Of a stretch of DNA of 64,000 nucleotides, positions 35,715-43,092 are shown piece after piece. The notes below the pieces were generated by a model. That model ran no database searches. It worked only from the letters and a program-made list of their open reading frames with translations, and had not been told where the DNA came from. Where the stretch lies: the NCBI RefSeq assembly GCF_001956295.1, contig NZ_MRTD01000026.1, forward strand, positions 1-64,000. Reading direction: 5' to 3'. The first letter of the stretch is position 1, and each line of letters starts with the position of its first letter. A program made the position numbers and the translations under genes. This stretch comes from Paenibacillus sp. FSL A5-0031. Lineage in GTDB: Bacteria; Bacillota; Bacilli; Paenibacillales; Paenibacillaceae.

Positions 35715-36587
35715 TTATTCATTGCTTATTAAGGACTTCCAGTAACGCCATGCTTGTAAGTAGTCGTCTATATCGTGAGGGTGATGCTTGAGGCAAATGC
35801 CTAAACGGTAATAGAGCTGGATGATCACTTCTTCAATTAGCCTTGGTTGATCCTCATCCGATTGATTAAGCATAACGAATGCAGGCATTAACGTCTCTAT
35901 GCTCAAGTCATCAGGTGAGGAACAGAATGCATAAAGCAAGTCATAGAGCGGAGGTCCGATTATTGGTGAAGGATCGATAACGCCAATTAACTCGTTATGA
36001 CTAAAAATGAAGTTGTGAACACCGCAGTCGCCGTGAAGCAAAAATTTTCCCTGAGATTCGCTCATCGTTGCTTTCTTTAAAAGTGATTTTACAAGGGTAT
36101 GATCCTCTAATGGCAAGCGGTCGCCGATATAACTTCGAGCGTAATCGACTTTCTCCTCCATAAATTCTCGCCAAGTATTGCGGGGATTATCCAGCCAATC
36201 TCCCCATTTCTGTGATGGTGAGCAGCTTATGTAATGCTGAATAAGTCCGCTCACTAAAGCCTTCAACCATTGCTCCTTAGAGCCGACAATATAATCGGTT
36301 GAACCCTTGAGAAATGTATAAACGATATATGTTTTATCTGGAGCGGTGTAAGTAAGCTTAGGCAACATAGGTGCATCTGGATATGTTTTTTTATATTGTT
36401 CAACTAAAGAAAGTGCAACTGGCTGATCGAGCTTTAGCACATATTTGGGTGATTCATCGACTTTAATGAGGTATACAAGACCTTCCGTCGTTCCGTCCAT
36501 TTGTTTATGGATTTCGGACTGATTTTCAATGGCACCTATATGCCGAAGGTTTTCGATGATTTCCTGCACGTCGTTCTTTATTTTCAT
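35715..36587 (-). CDS. Phosphotransferase-family protein (APH-like kinase)
   Basis: 290 residues with the aminoglycoside/choline kinase-like fold. The Brenner-type catalytic motif LLHGDCGVHNF (about residues 178-188) and a following metal-binding Asp in GVIDPSPIIGPPLYDL (about 196-211) are intact; a lysine in YVLKLDQP (about 48-55) may bind ATP. Family members phosphorylate small molecules or antibiotics, so the substrate cannot be given. AGGGGGA precedes the ATG. It follows the lipoprotein gene on the same strand with 26 bp between, probably one unit. Confidence 0.8.
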   Translation of the reverse strand: MKIKNDVQEIIENLRHIGAIENQSEIHKQMDGTTEGLVYLIKVDESPKYVLKLDQPVALSLVEQYKKTYPDAPMLPKLTYTAPDKTYIVYTFLKGSTDYIVGSKEQWLKALVSGLIQHYISCSPSQKWGDWLDNPRNTWREFMEEKVDYARSYIGDRLPLEDHTLVKSLLKKATMSESQGKFLLHGDCGVHNFIFSHNELIGVIDPSPIIGPPLYDLLYAFCSSPDDLSIETLMPAFVMLNQSDEDQPRLIEEVIIQLYYRLGICLKHHPHDIDDYLQAWRYWKSLISNE

Positions 36588-36613
36588 ATAAATCCCCCTG
36601 TATATGGAATGCT

Positions 36614-37105
36614 TTATGCTTCATCTGGTGAAGTGCTTTTATATTTCTCAGTCCAGCTTTTACGCCACTCTTGATAAGACATTCCTTGAATATCTTCTAA
36701 ATTTTTGCCTTCTATAGACCAATACCCGCCGTCTGTAGTGTCTCCGTATGGAAATGAAGTTCCTCCTATGGGCTGACCATCAGCCAAATAAACAAAAACA
36801 TCTACCTTATCTTTGCTTAGCGGGTGGTTCGTTACGGTAAATTTCTGTATATGAATCGTTTTTCCAATATAATCGGAGGGGTTCACCCGCTGCAACCCCC
36901 AGTACATCATATAGGGCAATACTGATAATTTCTGTTCGGTAAGCTCGTAGCTCTCAACTTGCCCATCTTTTGAGCTGATTCGATATCCTTTTTCTTCAAG
37001 ATAGCTTCGAGAAATGGATTGCTCTGACGTTGTTTTGGTTTCTCCTGTACAACCGATCGACAAGGAAAGCAGAAATAGGATTAATAAATATTTCAATGTA
37101 TTCAT
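36614..37105 (-). CDS. Hypothetical lipoprotein
   Basis: 163 residues from the ATG at 37105, which has AAAGAAGGG just upstream; the longer reading adds 18 charged residues and hides the signal peptide. Signal peptide with lipobox SIGCTG (Cys about residue 18). The mature part has a small DUF4830/YxeA-like feel (SYLEEKGYRI, VYLADGQPIGG, GGYWSIEGK) but I do not assign a family. Likely attached to the outer face of the membrane. Divergent from the SPFH gene. Confidence 0.68.
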   Translation of the reverse strand: MNTLKYLLILFLLSLSIGCTGETKTTSEQSISRSYLEEKGYRISSKDGQVESYELTEQKLSVLPYMMYWGLQRVNPSDYIGKTIHIQKFTVTNHPLSKDKVDVFVYLADGQPIGGTSFPYGDTTDGGYWSIEGKNLEDIQGMSYQEWRKSWTEKYKSTSPDEA

Positions 37106-37185
37106 CCCTTCTTTATCTCTTTGCTTTTTGTGACGAAGCAGCAGCTGCCTTTGTTGCAAAAAGAGGTTGGATGTAAAAAGAATTA

Positions 37186-37214
37186 ATTGCTTATATATGT
37201 AAAAAGTGATATCA
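37186..37214 (+). promoter_or_regulatory. Candidate sigma-A promoter of the SPFH gene
   Basis: TTGCTT (37186-37191), a 17-bp spacer and TATCAT (37209-37214), 47 bp before the start. Confidence 0.48.
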
Positions 37215-37260
37215 TATTTATATCAAAACAATATAGAAAAAGATGAAGGAGTGGGGTTTA

Positions 37261-38133
37261 ATGAACGAGAAGAAAGCCTGGTATGTTAGCGGATACATGG
37301 CATTGCTGTTTTCGGTAGTTGCTGCTGCTGGCGGTATTTTTCTAACGATATCGGAAGCATCCAAGGACGGTGGGTCTGGGGTAATTATCGGTGTTGGCGC
37401 CTTTTTGATTTTGCTGTCAGTCATTTGTTTATCCTCTCTTACGATCGTTCAGCCGAATGAGGCGAAGGTGGTTACTTTTTTCGGAACGTATATGGGTTCT
37501 GTTCTTGAAAGCGGCTTATGGATGGTTCTTCCGCTTACGAACAAGGTTAATATTTCACTTAAAGTACGCAATTTCAACAGCCAAACACTAAAGGTGAATG
37601 ATGCGGAAGGAAATCCGGTGGAGATTGGTGCGGTTGTTGTATTTAAAGTAATGGATACGGCAAGAGCGAGCTTCGACGTTGATAATTATGAGCGTTTTGT
37701 AGAAATTCAAAGCGAGACGGCGATACGTCACATTGCCGCGCAATATCCTTACGATGTTTTCTCTTCGGACGCGGCTTCCTCACTTAGAGGCAATGCGGAT
37801 GAGGTAGCAGCGGAGCTAGGCAATGAGTTGCAAAACCGTCTTGCAGTTGCCGGCGTAAAGGTGCTTGAGACTCGCTTGACTCATTTGGCGTATGCTCAGG
37901 AAATCGCTAGTGCCATGCTTCAAAGGCAGCAGGCGATTGCAATTGTAGCGGCACGTTCCAAAATTGTTGAAGGTGCAGTTGGTATGGTAGATATGGCACT
38001 GCGGCAGTTGGAGGAAAACGGGATTAGTCTGGATGCCGAACGGAGAGCGGCGATGGTGAACAACTTAATGGTGGCGATTGTATCTGATCGCGCTGCAACT
38101 CCAGTCATTAATACAGGAACTCTTTACGGCTAG
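37261..38133 (+). CDS. SPFH (band 7/stomatin-like) domain membrane protein
   Basis: About 290 residues. Two hydrophobic segments near residues 10-30 and 40-60 lead directly into an SPFH domain (about 65-225; IVQPNEAKVVTFFGTYMGSV, ESGLWMVLPL, RVRNFN-like VRNFNSQ, VFKVMDTARASFDV). The C-terminal helix (about 200-285) is Ala/Gln-rich and coiled-coil-like. Such proteins form membrane microdomain scaffolds or work with proteases. AAGGAG is ten bases upstream. A small ribbon-helix-helix-like gene follows after 12 bp. Confidence 0.86.
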   Translation: MNEKKAWYVSGYMALLFSVVAAAGGIFLTISEASKDGGSGVIIGVGAFLILLSVICLSSLTIVQPNEAKVVTFFGTYMGSVLESGLWMVLPLTNKVNISLKVRNFNSQTLKVNDAEGNPVEIGAVVVFKVMDTARASFDVDNYERFVEIQSETAIRHIAAQYPYDVFSSDAASSLRGNADEVAAELGNELQNRLAVAGVKVLETRLTHLAYAQEIASAMLQRQQAIAIVAARSKIVEGAVGMVDMALRQLEENGISLDAERRAAMVNNLMVAIVSDRAATPVINTGTLYG

Positions 38134-38145
38134 AGGCTGATTATT

Positions 38146-38331
38146 ATGGCTAAAGAAAAGAAAGCATTTCCGCTTCGTTTGGATCCCGATATCCATCGTG
38201 CTCTTGAGCAGTGGGCCGCAGACGAATTCCGCAGCGTCAACGGGCACATTGAGTTTTTGCTCAGAGAAGCGCTTGGCAAAGCAGGCAGGCTCAAAAAAAC
38301 GAATCAGATGGACAATAATGAAGGTAAATAA
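38146..38331 (+). CDS. Small Arc/ribbon-helix-helix-like protein
   Basis: 61 residues. KAFPLRLDPDIHRALEQWAADEFRSVNGHIEFLLREAL has the beta-strand plus two-helix pattern of Arc/MetJ-type DNA-binding proteins (shown here as residues about 6-43). The C-terminal tail is basic and then polar. It lies 12 bp after the SPFH gene and probably shares its transcript; a terminator follows. Ribbon-helix-helix proteins usually act as dimeric repressors or antitoxins, but no toxin-like partner is seen. Confidence 0.72.
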   Translation: MAKEKKAFPLRLDPDIHRALEQWAADEFRSVNGHIEFLLREALGKAGRLKKTNQMDNNEGK

Positions 38332-38344
38332 TATTCAGGCAAAG

Positions 38345-38381
38345 GGCGGTTATCGATACAAATCGATAATTGCCTTTTTTA
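38345..38381 (+). terminator. SPFH operon terminator
   Basis: GGCGGTTATCGA pairs with TCGATAATTGCC with two wobble pairs, followed by six T residues. Confidence 0.85.
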
Positions 38382-38439
38382 ATCCATAAACAATTAAAAA
38401 GCATTTGCTTCTCATGCAAGCAAAAGGGAGAAATGGGGA

Positions 38440-38529
38440 ATGCTGAAAACGAGCTCGGGGAAGCGTAAAACGAAGGCTGGACGATACGTCGACGGCCTTT
38501 TTCACAAAGAGATGGAACGTTTGGCTTGA
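38440..38529 (+). CDS. Possible 29-residue basic peptide upstream of spoVT
   Basis: An ATG at 38440 has AGGGAG nine bases upstream (38425-38430) and opens a 29-codon frame ending in TGA at 38527. The peptide starts MLKTSSGKRKTKAGR and is strongly basic, then turns amphipathic. It lies in the 340-bp gap between the SPFH operon terminator and spoVT, upstream of the sigma-G type promoter. No similarity is recognised; it may be chance. Confidence 0.25.
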   Translation: MLKTSSGKRKTKAGRYVDGLFHKEMERLA

Positions 38530-38541
38530 ACTGTAGTCCGT

Positions 38542-38571
38542 GCATAAGAAATTGGGAGCGGATGAATACTA
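38542..38571 (+). promoter_or_regulatory. Sigma-G type promoter of spoVT
   Basis: GCATA (38542-38546), an 18-bp spacer and AATACTA (38565-38571) match GHATR-N18-CATWMTA with a single mismatch. SpoVT is a sigma-G gene in B. subtilis. Confidence 0.65.
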
Positions 38572-38674
38572 TGGTCAGATTCAAAATCTTTTGAAGGAAG
38601 TTTCTTCTTCGTTATAAACAAGCTGCAAGAATCCAGTCGATTCAAAATCCTCTAGGAAAGCGGGGCAACAAGAA

Positions 38675-39217
38675 ATGAAAGCAACTGGAATTGTACGTCG
38701 CATCGATGATCTCGGGCGTGTCGTCATTCCGAAGGAGATCCGCCGTACACTGCGTATTCGCGAGGGAGACCCTCTAGAAATATTTGTAGATCGTGATGGC
38801 GAAGTTATTTTGAAAAAATATTCTCCTATCGGTGAGCTTGGCGACTTCGCTAAGGAATATGCGGAATCGTTATTTGAGGGAACAAATCATGTTACATTGA
38901 TCACGGACCGGGATACCATAATTGCTGTAGCTGGAGCCTCCAAGAAAGAACTGCTTGATAAGCAGGTAGGCACTGTTCTGGAGAGCTGTATGGAAAATCG
39001 CAAGACGCTTGCTGAAGCAAATGGCGGTGCCTTTGAAATTGTGAAGGATACGCAGGAAACTTACAGCTCCTTCGTTATTGCGCCGATCATAGCGGGTGGC
39101 GACCCCATTGGAACAGTCGTGCTGCTTAGCAAGGATGAATCGGTAAAAATGTCTACTATGGAAACAAAAATGGCTGAGACGGCAGCGGGCTTTTTGGCAA
39201 AACAGATGGAGCAATAG
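38675..39217 (+). CDS. spoVT: Stage V sporulation regulator SpoVT
   Basis: 180 residues. N-terminal AbrB-like swapped-hairpin domain (residues 1-50; ATGIVRRIDDLGRVVIPKEI) and C-terminal GAF-like domain (about 58-178). In the forespore it tunes sigma-G genes and spore germination properties. AAAGCGGGG lies upstream of the ATG. A sigma-G-type promoter is 104 bp upstream. Confidence 0.97.
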   Translation: MKATGIVRRIDDLGRVVIPKEIRRTLRIREGDPLEIFVDRDGEVILKKYSPIGELGDFAKEYAESLFEGTNHVTLITDRDTIIAVAGASKKELLDKQVGTVLESCMENRKTLAEANGGAFEIVKDTQETYSSFVIAPIIAGGDPIGTVVLLSKDESVKMSTMETKMAETAAGFLAKQMEQ

Positions 39218-39344
39218 TAAGAAATGTGGCTATAACAGCTTCTTTGATCGAGAAACACTCGATTGGGGAAGCTTTTTCCACGTTTACGATTGTGAGGTAT
39301 AATAGATACCAATAGAAATCGTGCGATAGGCAGGAGTGAACGGG

Positions 39345-41699
39345 ATGAACCGCAAGCCGGGGGAAAATGGGCAATCGGCGGAAATGCTGGGGCAGGCGGG
39401 TAAGCGAAAAACAAGCGTGGGAGGGGTCGAAGCACGCCAAGCTGAGGCTGAACTTACGGAGAGCCAAGAGCGACCTTGTGCCGGCGAACAGTCGCTAGCT
39501 AAAGCAGCAGAAACAACAGTTGAAGGACGGGTTCAAGTAGAACGAAGCTCGAAGCAGCATCTCATGAATGGCGTTGCGCTCATGGCGGGTGCGGCGCTGC
39601 TGTCAAAGCTGATTGGTGTTTTTCAAAAAATACCTCTGCAAAATCTAGCTGGGGACCGCGTGTTTGGTATTTACAACGCCGTGTATCCGTTTTATCAGCT
39701 GGCAGCTGTTCTAGCAACTGCGGGATTGCCAACGGCCGTATCGCTTCTCATTGCAGAGAGGCTGCGCAAGGGAGATGATGCAGAAGGCGTCAGGCGAACG
39801 TTATACGCTGCGCTTTTGCTGCTTGGTGTGACGGGTATTATTTCGTTTGGCTTGATGTGGGGTGGAGCGAATCAAGTAGCTGGTTGGATTGGCGATGCGG
39901 AGACGGCTGGTGCAGTGCGCTCGGTCTCGTTTGCGCTGCTGCTTGCTCCGTTCGTTGCTGCATTAAGAGGATATGTGCAGGGAATTGGACAAATGGGATT
40001 GTCTGCCGCCTCACAAGTTGTTGAGCAAATGATTCGTGTAGGCGTAATGCTGCTGGTGCTTGCATTAAGCTGGTCCGCTGGATGGGCAGATGCATCTGTG
40101 GCGTCTGGTGTGATGAGCGGTTCGGCATTCGGAGCTTGCGCATCGCTTTTGCTGCTTGCTATATATTTATGGCGCAGACGCAGCGGGGAGCGGCTTAATC
40201 GAATGGCAGGGGCAATACGAGCAGAGATGAGAAAGCTTGCCGTTATTGCACTGCCTGTCGCGCTTGGTGCGGTGGTTGTTCCTGTTCTTGGCGTTGTGGA
40301 TGCCTTTATGGTTCCTCGCTTATTGCAGGAAGGCGGGGCTTCGGAAGCGGCGGCAATGACATCGTTTGGCGTGTACAGCCGAGCGCAGCCGCTTGTGCAG
40401 CTTGTTGTTATGGTAGCCGGAGCGGCTGCGGCGGCGCTCGTACCAAGCATTGCGTTAGCGCGTATGCGTGGTGCATACGGACAGCTTCGAGTGCAGCTCT
40501 CGCTTGCAGAGCGGGCGGCTTGGGCAATCGGCGCTGCGGCAGCTATCGGCTTGGCGCTGCTCGCGGAACCGCTCAATATGATGCTGTATTCGGATACTCA
40601 AGGCACATTCGCCTTCGCATTGGTTGGCTGCACTGCTCTTGCGGGCAGTGTGAATGCGGTGACGGCTCCAGTGCTTCAAGGGTTAGGCGCTGTACGTATT
40701 CCAGCTATTTTGCTGCTGGTTGCAGCGCTGCTTAAAGGCGTAATTAATGCTGTGCTTGTGCCCACTTATGGCATTGAAGGTGCAGCCATCGCAGGTGTCG
40801 CGGCGCTAAGCGTGGCGGCTTTGCTTGGGATCATTGCAGTGCGGTATGCAGCAGCGGGTTCTGGAGCAGCGCTAGCTGGCGGACGAGCGGGAGTGGAAGG
40901 GCGAGTGATGCCGGGTGAGCGGGTAGTACGAGAGCGGGTGCAGGGGGAAGAGCAGGGACGAGAGCAGGAGCAAGTGCAGGGACGAGTGCGAGAGCGGGAG
41001 CAGGAACAAGAGCGGGGACGAGTGCGAGAGCGATGGAGAGAGCAAGGGCAAGAGCAAGGGCAAGAGCAAGGGCAAGAGCAAGGGCAAGAGCAAGGGCAGG
41101 AGCAAGGGCAGGAGCGAGTGCATGGGCGAGTGCAAGAACGAGTGCTTGAGGAAGAGGGAGAGCATGGGCAGGAGCGAGTGCAAGGGCGAGTGCAAGGGCG
41201 AGACCAAGAGCAAGGACGAGTGCAAGAGCGAGTGCAGGAGCAAGTGCAGGAGCGAGTGCATGGGCGAGTGCAAGAACGAGTACTTGAGGAAGAGGGAGAG
41301 CCTGGGCAAGAGCAAGAGCAAGGACGAGTGCAAGAGCGAGAGCGGGAGCAGGAGCATATACATGGGCGAATGCAAGAACGAGTGCTCGGGGAAGAGGGAC
41401 GCCAGCCGTCGCATGGGCGTGCGGCGGCTGGCACGGTCTTTGCGCTCGCGGTCATGGCCGCGGCGCTTGTTATCGCCGAGCGAGCGCTGAGCGCAGCGCT
41501 TGGCGGGCTGCCGCCTAGGGCGGCAGCAGCTGCGCAAGCGCTGACGTGCGTTGCCGTCGGCGCTTGCGCCTTTGGCGCCGCAGCTTTGCGTGGCGGCGCT
41601 ATCAGCGCGCGCGAATTGCGCGCGTTGCCGGGCGGCGCGGTGCTAGCCGCCCGTTTGCAGCGCTGGCGGCTTATTCCGCCAGCAAAAGATGAGCGCTAG
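39345..41699 (+). CDS. SpoVB/YabM-type lipid flippase with a large Glu/Gln/Arg/Gly repeat insertion
   Basis: About 784 residues; family members have about 520-540. After a charged N-terminal extension of about 75 residues comes the MATE/MurJ-like core (about 75-510) with some 12 membrane segments: HLMNGVALMAGAALLSKLIG, AGDRVFGIYNAVYPFYQLA. Then follows a non-membrane stretch (about 520-688) built of EQGQ and RVQER-type repeats, and finally one or two membrane segments (about 690-750). It probably moves lipid-linked oligosaccharide across the membrane. The ATG at 39345 is eight bases after CAGGAG. The place between spoVT and mazG is that of yabM. Confidence 0.82.
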   Translation: MNRKPGENGQSAEMLGQAGKRKTSVGGVEARQAEAELTESQERPCAGEQSLAKAAETTVEGRVQVERSSKQHLMNGVALMAGAALLSKLIGVFQKIPLQNLAGDRVFGIYNAVYPFYQLAAVLATAGLPTAVSLLIAERLRKGDDAEGVRRTLYAALLLLGVTGIISFGLMWGGANQVAGWIGDAETAGAVRSVSFALLLAPFVAALRGYVQGIGQMGLSAASQVVEQMIRVGVMLLVLALSWSAGWADASVASGVMSGSAFGACASLLLLAIYLWRRRSGERLNRMAGAIRAEMRKLAVIALPVALGAVVVPVLGVVDAFMVPRLLQEGGASEAAAMTSFGVYSRAQPLVQLVVMVAGAAAAALVPSIALARMRGAYGQLRVQLSLAERAAWAIGAAAAIGLALLAEPLNMMLYSDTQGTFAFALVGCTALAGSVNAVTAPVLQGLGAVRIPAILLLVAALLKGVINAVLVPTYGIEGAAIAGVAALSVAALLGIIAVRYAAAGSGAALAGGRAGVEGRVMPGERVVRERVQGEEQGREQEQVQGRVREREQEQERGRVRERWREQGQEQGQEQGQEQGQEQGQEQGQERVHGRVQERVLEEEGEHGQERVQGRVQGRDQEQGRVQERVQEQVQERVHGRVQERVLEEEGEPGQEQEQGRVQEREREQEHIHGRMQERVLGEEGRQPSHGRAAAGTVFALAVMAAALVIAERALSAALGGLPPRAAAAAQALTCVAVGACAFGAAALRGGAISARELRALPGGAVLAARLQRWRLIPPAKDER
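40918..41390 (+). repeat. Hexamer-based tandem repeat tract inside the flippase gene
   Basis: The tract is built on 6-base steps (GAGCAA, GGGCAA, GAGCGA, GTGCAA). The purest part, 41042-41110, has about 5.5 copies of the 12-mer GAGCAAGGGCAA. A larger block starting GGAGCGAGTGCATGGGCGAG recurs at 41111 and 41249, with a diverged third copy at 41351; the steps of 138 and 102 are multiples of six, so the frame is kept. The strand is almost free of T and rich in G and A. Confidence 0.92.
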
Positions 41700-41736
41700 C
41701 GCCGCAAGTTGGCGGCGGTGAGCGCTTGTAAGGCAA

Positions 41737-41836
41737 GTGTTTTTCATGGAGTAATATGAAAAACACCAACTGTCTGAACTGCACAGGTTATCTCGTGTAG
41801 ATTATTAGGGTTTTCTCTAAAGTTGAGAAAACCTAA
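41737..41836. other. Two strong stem-loops after the flippase gene
   Basis: GTGTTTTTCAT (41737-41747) pairs perfectly with ATGAAAAACAC (41756-41766). TTAGGGTTTTCTC (41805-41817) pairs with GAGAAAACCTAA (41825-41836) with one bulge. Neither has a T-run directly after it. They may stop or protect the flippase transcript. Confidence 0.5.
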
Positions 41837-41928
41837 GCATCTTTCCAGCACAATCATTGCTGTGTGGCATCGCTTGCAACGGTTGAACATGTAATCTCTC
41901 AACGTGATGAATCCATAGATCTATTTCC

Positions 41929-42537
41929 GACCATTCCGCACTTCTGCTGCCAATGGCAGAAAGCGCTGCAAAATAAGACTAATATCTAGGCTTATTTGTG
42001 GAATATTAATCATTTTGAAGGAAATAGAACTAAATTCTAGTCCTATTTACGACCATTCCGCACTTCTGATGCCCAATGGCAGAAAGCGCTGCAAAATAAG
42101 ACTAATATCTAGGCTTATTTGTGGAATATTGATCATTCCGAAGGAAATAGAACTAAATTCTAGTCCTATTTACGACCATTCCGCACTTCTGATGCCTAAT
42201 GGCAGAAAGTGATACAAAATAAGACTAATATCTAGTCTTATTTGTGCATTATTGAGCATTCTGAGGCAAATAGAACTAAATTCTAGTTCTATTTCCGACC
42301 ATTCCGCACTTCTGCTGCCCAATGGCAGAAAGCGCTGCAATATTAGACTAATATCTAGGCTTATTTGTGTAATATTGATCAATCCGAAGCAAATAGAACT
42401 AAATTTTAGTCTTATCTCCGACCATTCCGCACCTCTGATGCCCGCTGGCAGAAAGCGTCGCAAAATAAGACTAATATCTGGACTTACTTATGCAATTTTG
42501 GTCATTTTGAAGAAAATAGATCTATTTCTAGATCTAT
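41929..42537. repeat. Array of five 123-bp palindrome-rich repeats
   Basis: The marker GACCATTCCGCAC recurs at 41929, 42051, 42174, 42297 and 42420: steps of 122, 123, 123 and 123. Each unit has three inverted repeats: a TTCTG/CAGAA hairpin, AAATAAGACTA...TAGTCTTATTT (perfect at 42217-42243) and AAATAGAACTA...TAGTTCTATTT (perfect at 42268-42294). The array is bounded on both sides by ATAGATCTAT-type palindromes (41916-41925 and 42516-42537). Since 123 is a multiple of three, stop-free frames appear on both strands. Confidence 0.93.
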
Positions 42538-43092
42538 AACAATCTCTAAGAATCTAGCAATTATGAGCAGAATTAGTAGAGGTTATTGCATAATCATTAC
42601 ATATTTTTATAAATAATTCTGTTAAATAGGTTAGTTTCGCGGGCAATAAATCTGGTTACCAGCTCATTTATTCTGATCAATAACTCTCTCAAATAGATAA
42701 ACTATTTTACGATAGATACGCTATTGAGACTAAACTATCCGTTATGCCCATATCCCATATTGTTTCCTACGAATTGACTATTTCAAATATGAACATCCAG
42801 TGTGATATGCTAATCGCAAGCAATTTTTACGGCTATATTGATGTTTTTGCCAAATTGGTTCATTATTGATTTTTGAGCAAAAATAAACGATGATTAGTCG
42901 TGTTTTTATGTATGTGCGCTAGTTTTCGAACTTATTTTTGAATGCATCAGAGCTCTTTACCGAACATACTTCCGAACTCGTTTCAATCCCTATAAACGAC
43001 CCTAAAAGGTCTTTTTTAAGCCGCTGGCATTATAGCTACTCCATCAAATTTCGACCATAATACGAATGAATAGTTAAGGAGGCTTTACCACT
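42538..43092. other. AT-rich gap before mazG without a gene
   Basis: No credible coding frame, RNA gene or consensus promoter is seen. GACC (42998-43001) and GGTC (43008-43011) form a minimal stem before TTTTTT, a weak terminator-like element just before mazG. Confidence 0.5.

Noticed and set aside
26583-38381. Classical mobile element or integrated island
   Set aside because: No transposase, integrase, tRNA target or flanking direct repeats are visible; only the changed gene order remains.
39872-40576. 234-codon reverse frame opposite the flippase
   Set aside because: Shadow of an Ala/Gly/Leu-rich membrane protein gene in the opposite strand; no start signals.
40766-41455. Long reverse-strand frame rich in Ser/Cys/Pro/Arg opposite the flippase repeat tract
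   Set aside because: It is the complement of the G/A-rich hexamer repeats, which lack stop codons by composition. No ribosome site or family resemblance.
41916-42537. CRISPR array
   Set aside because: Whole 123-bp units repeat, including the parts between palindromes; there are no unique spacers and no cas genes.
42015-42539. Stop-free frames on both strands in the repeat array
   Set aside because: The 123-bp period is a multiple of three, so frames repeat without stops. Products are only copies of the repeat and lack ribosome sites.
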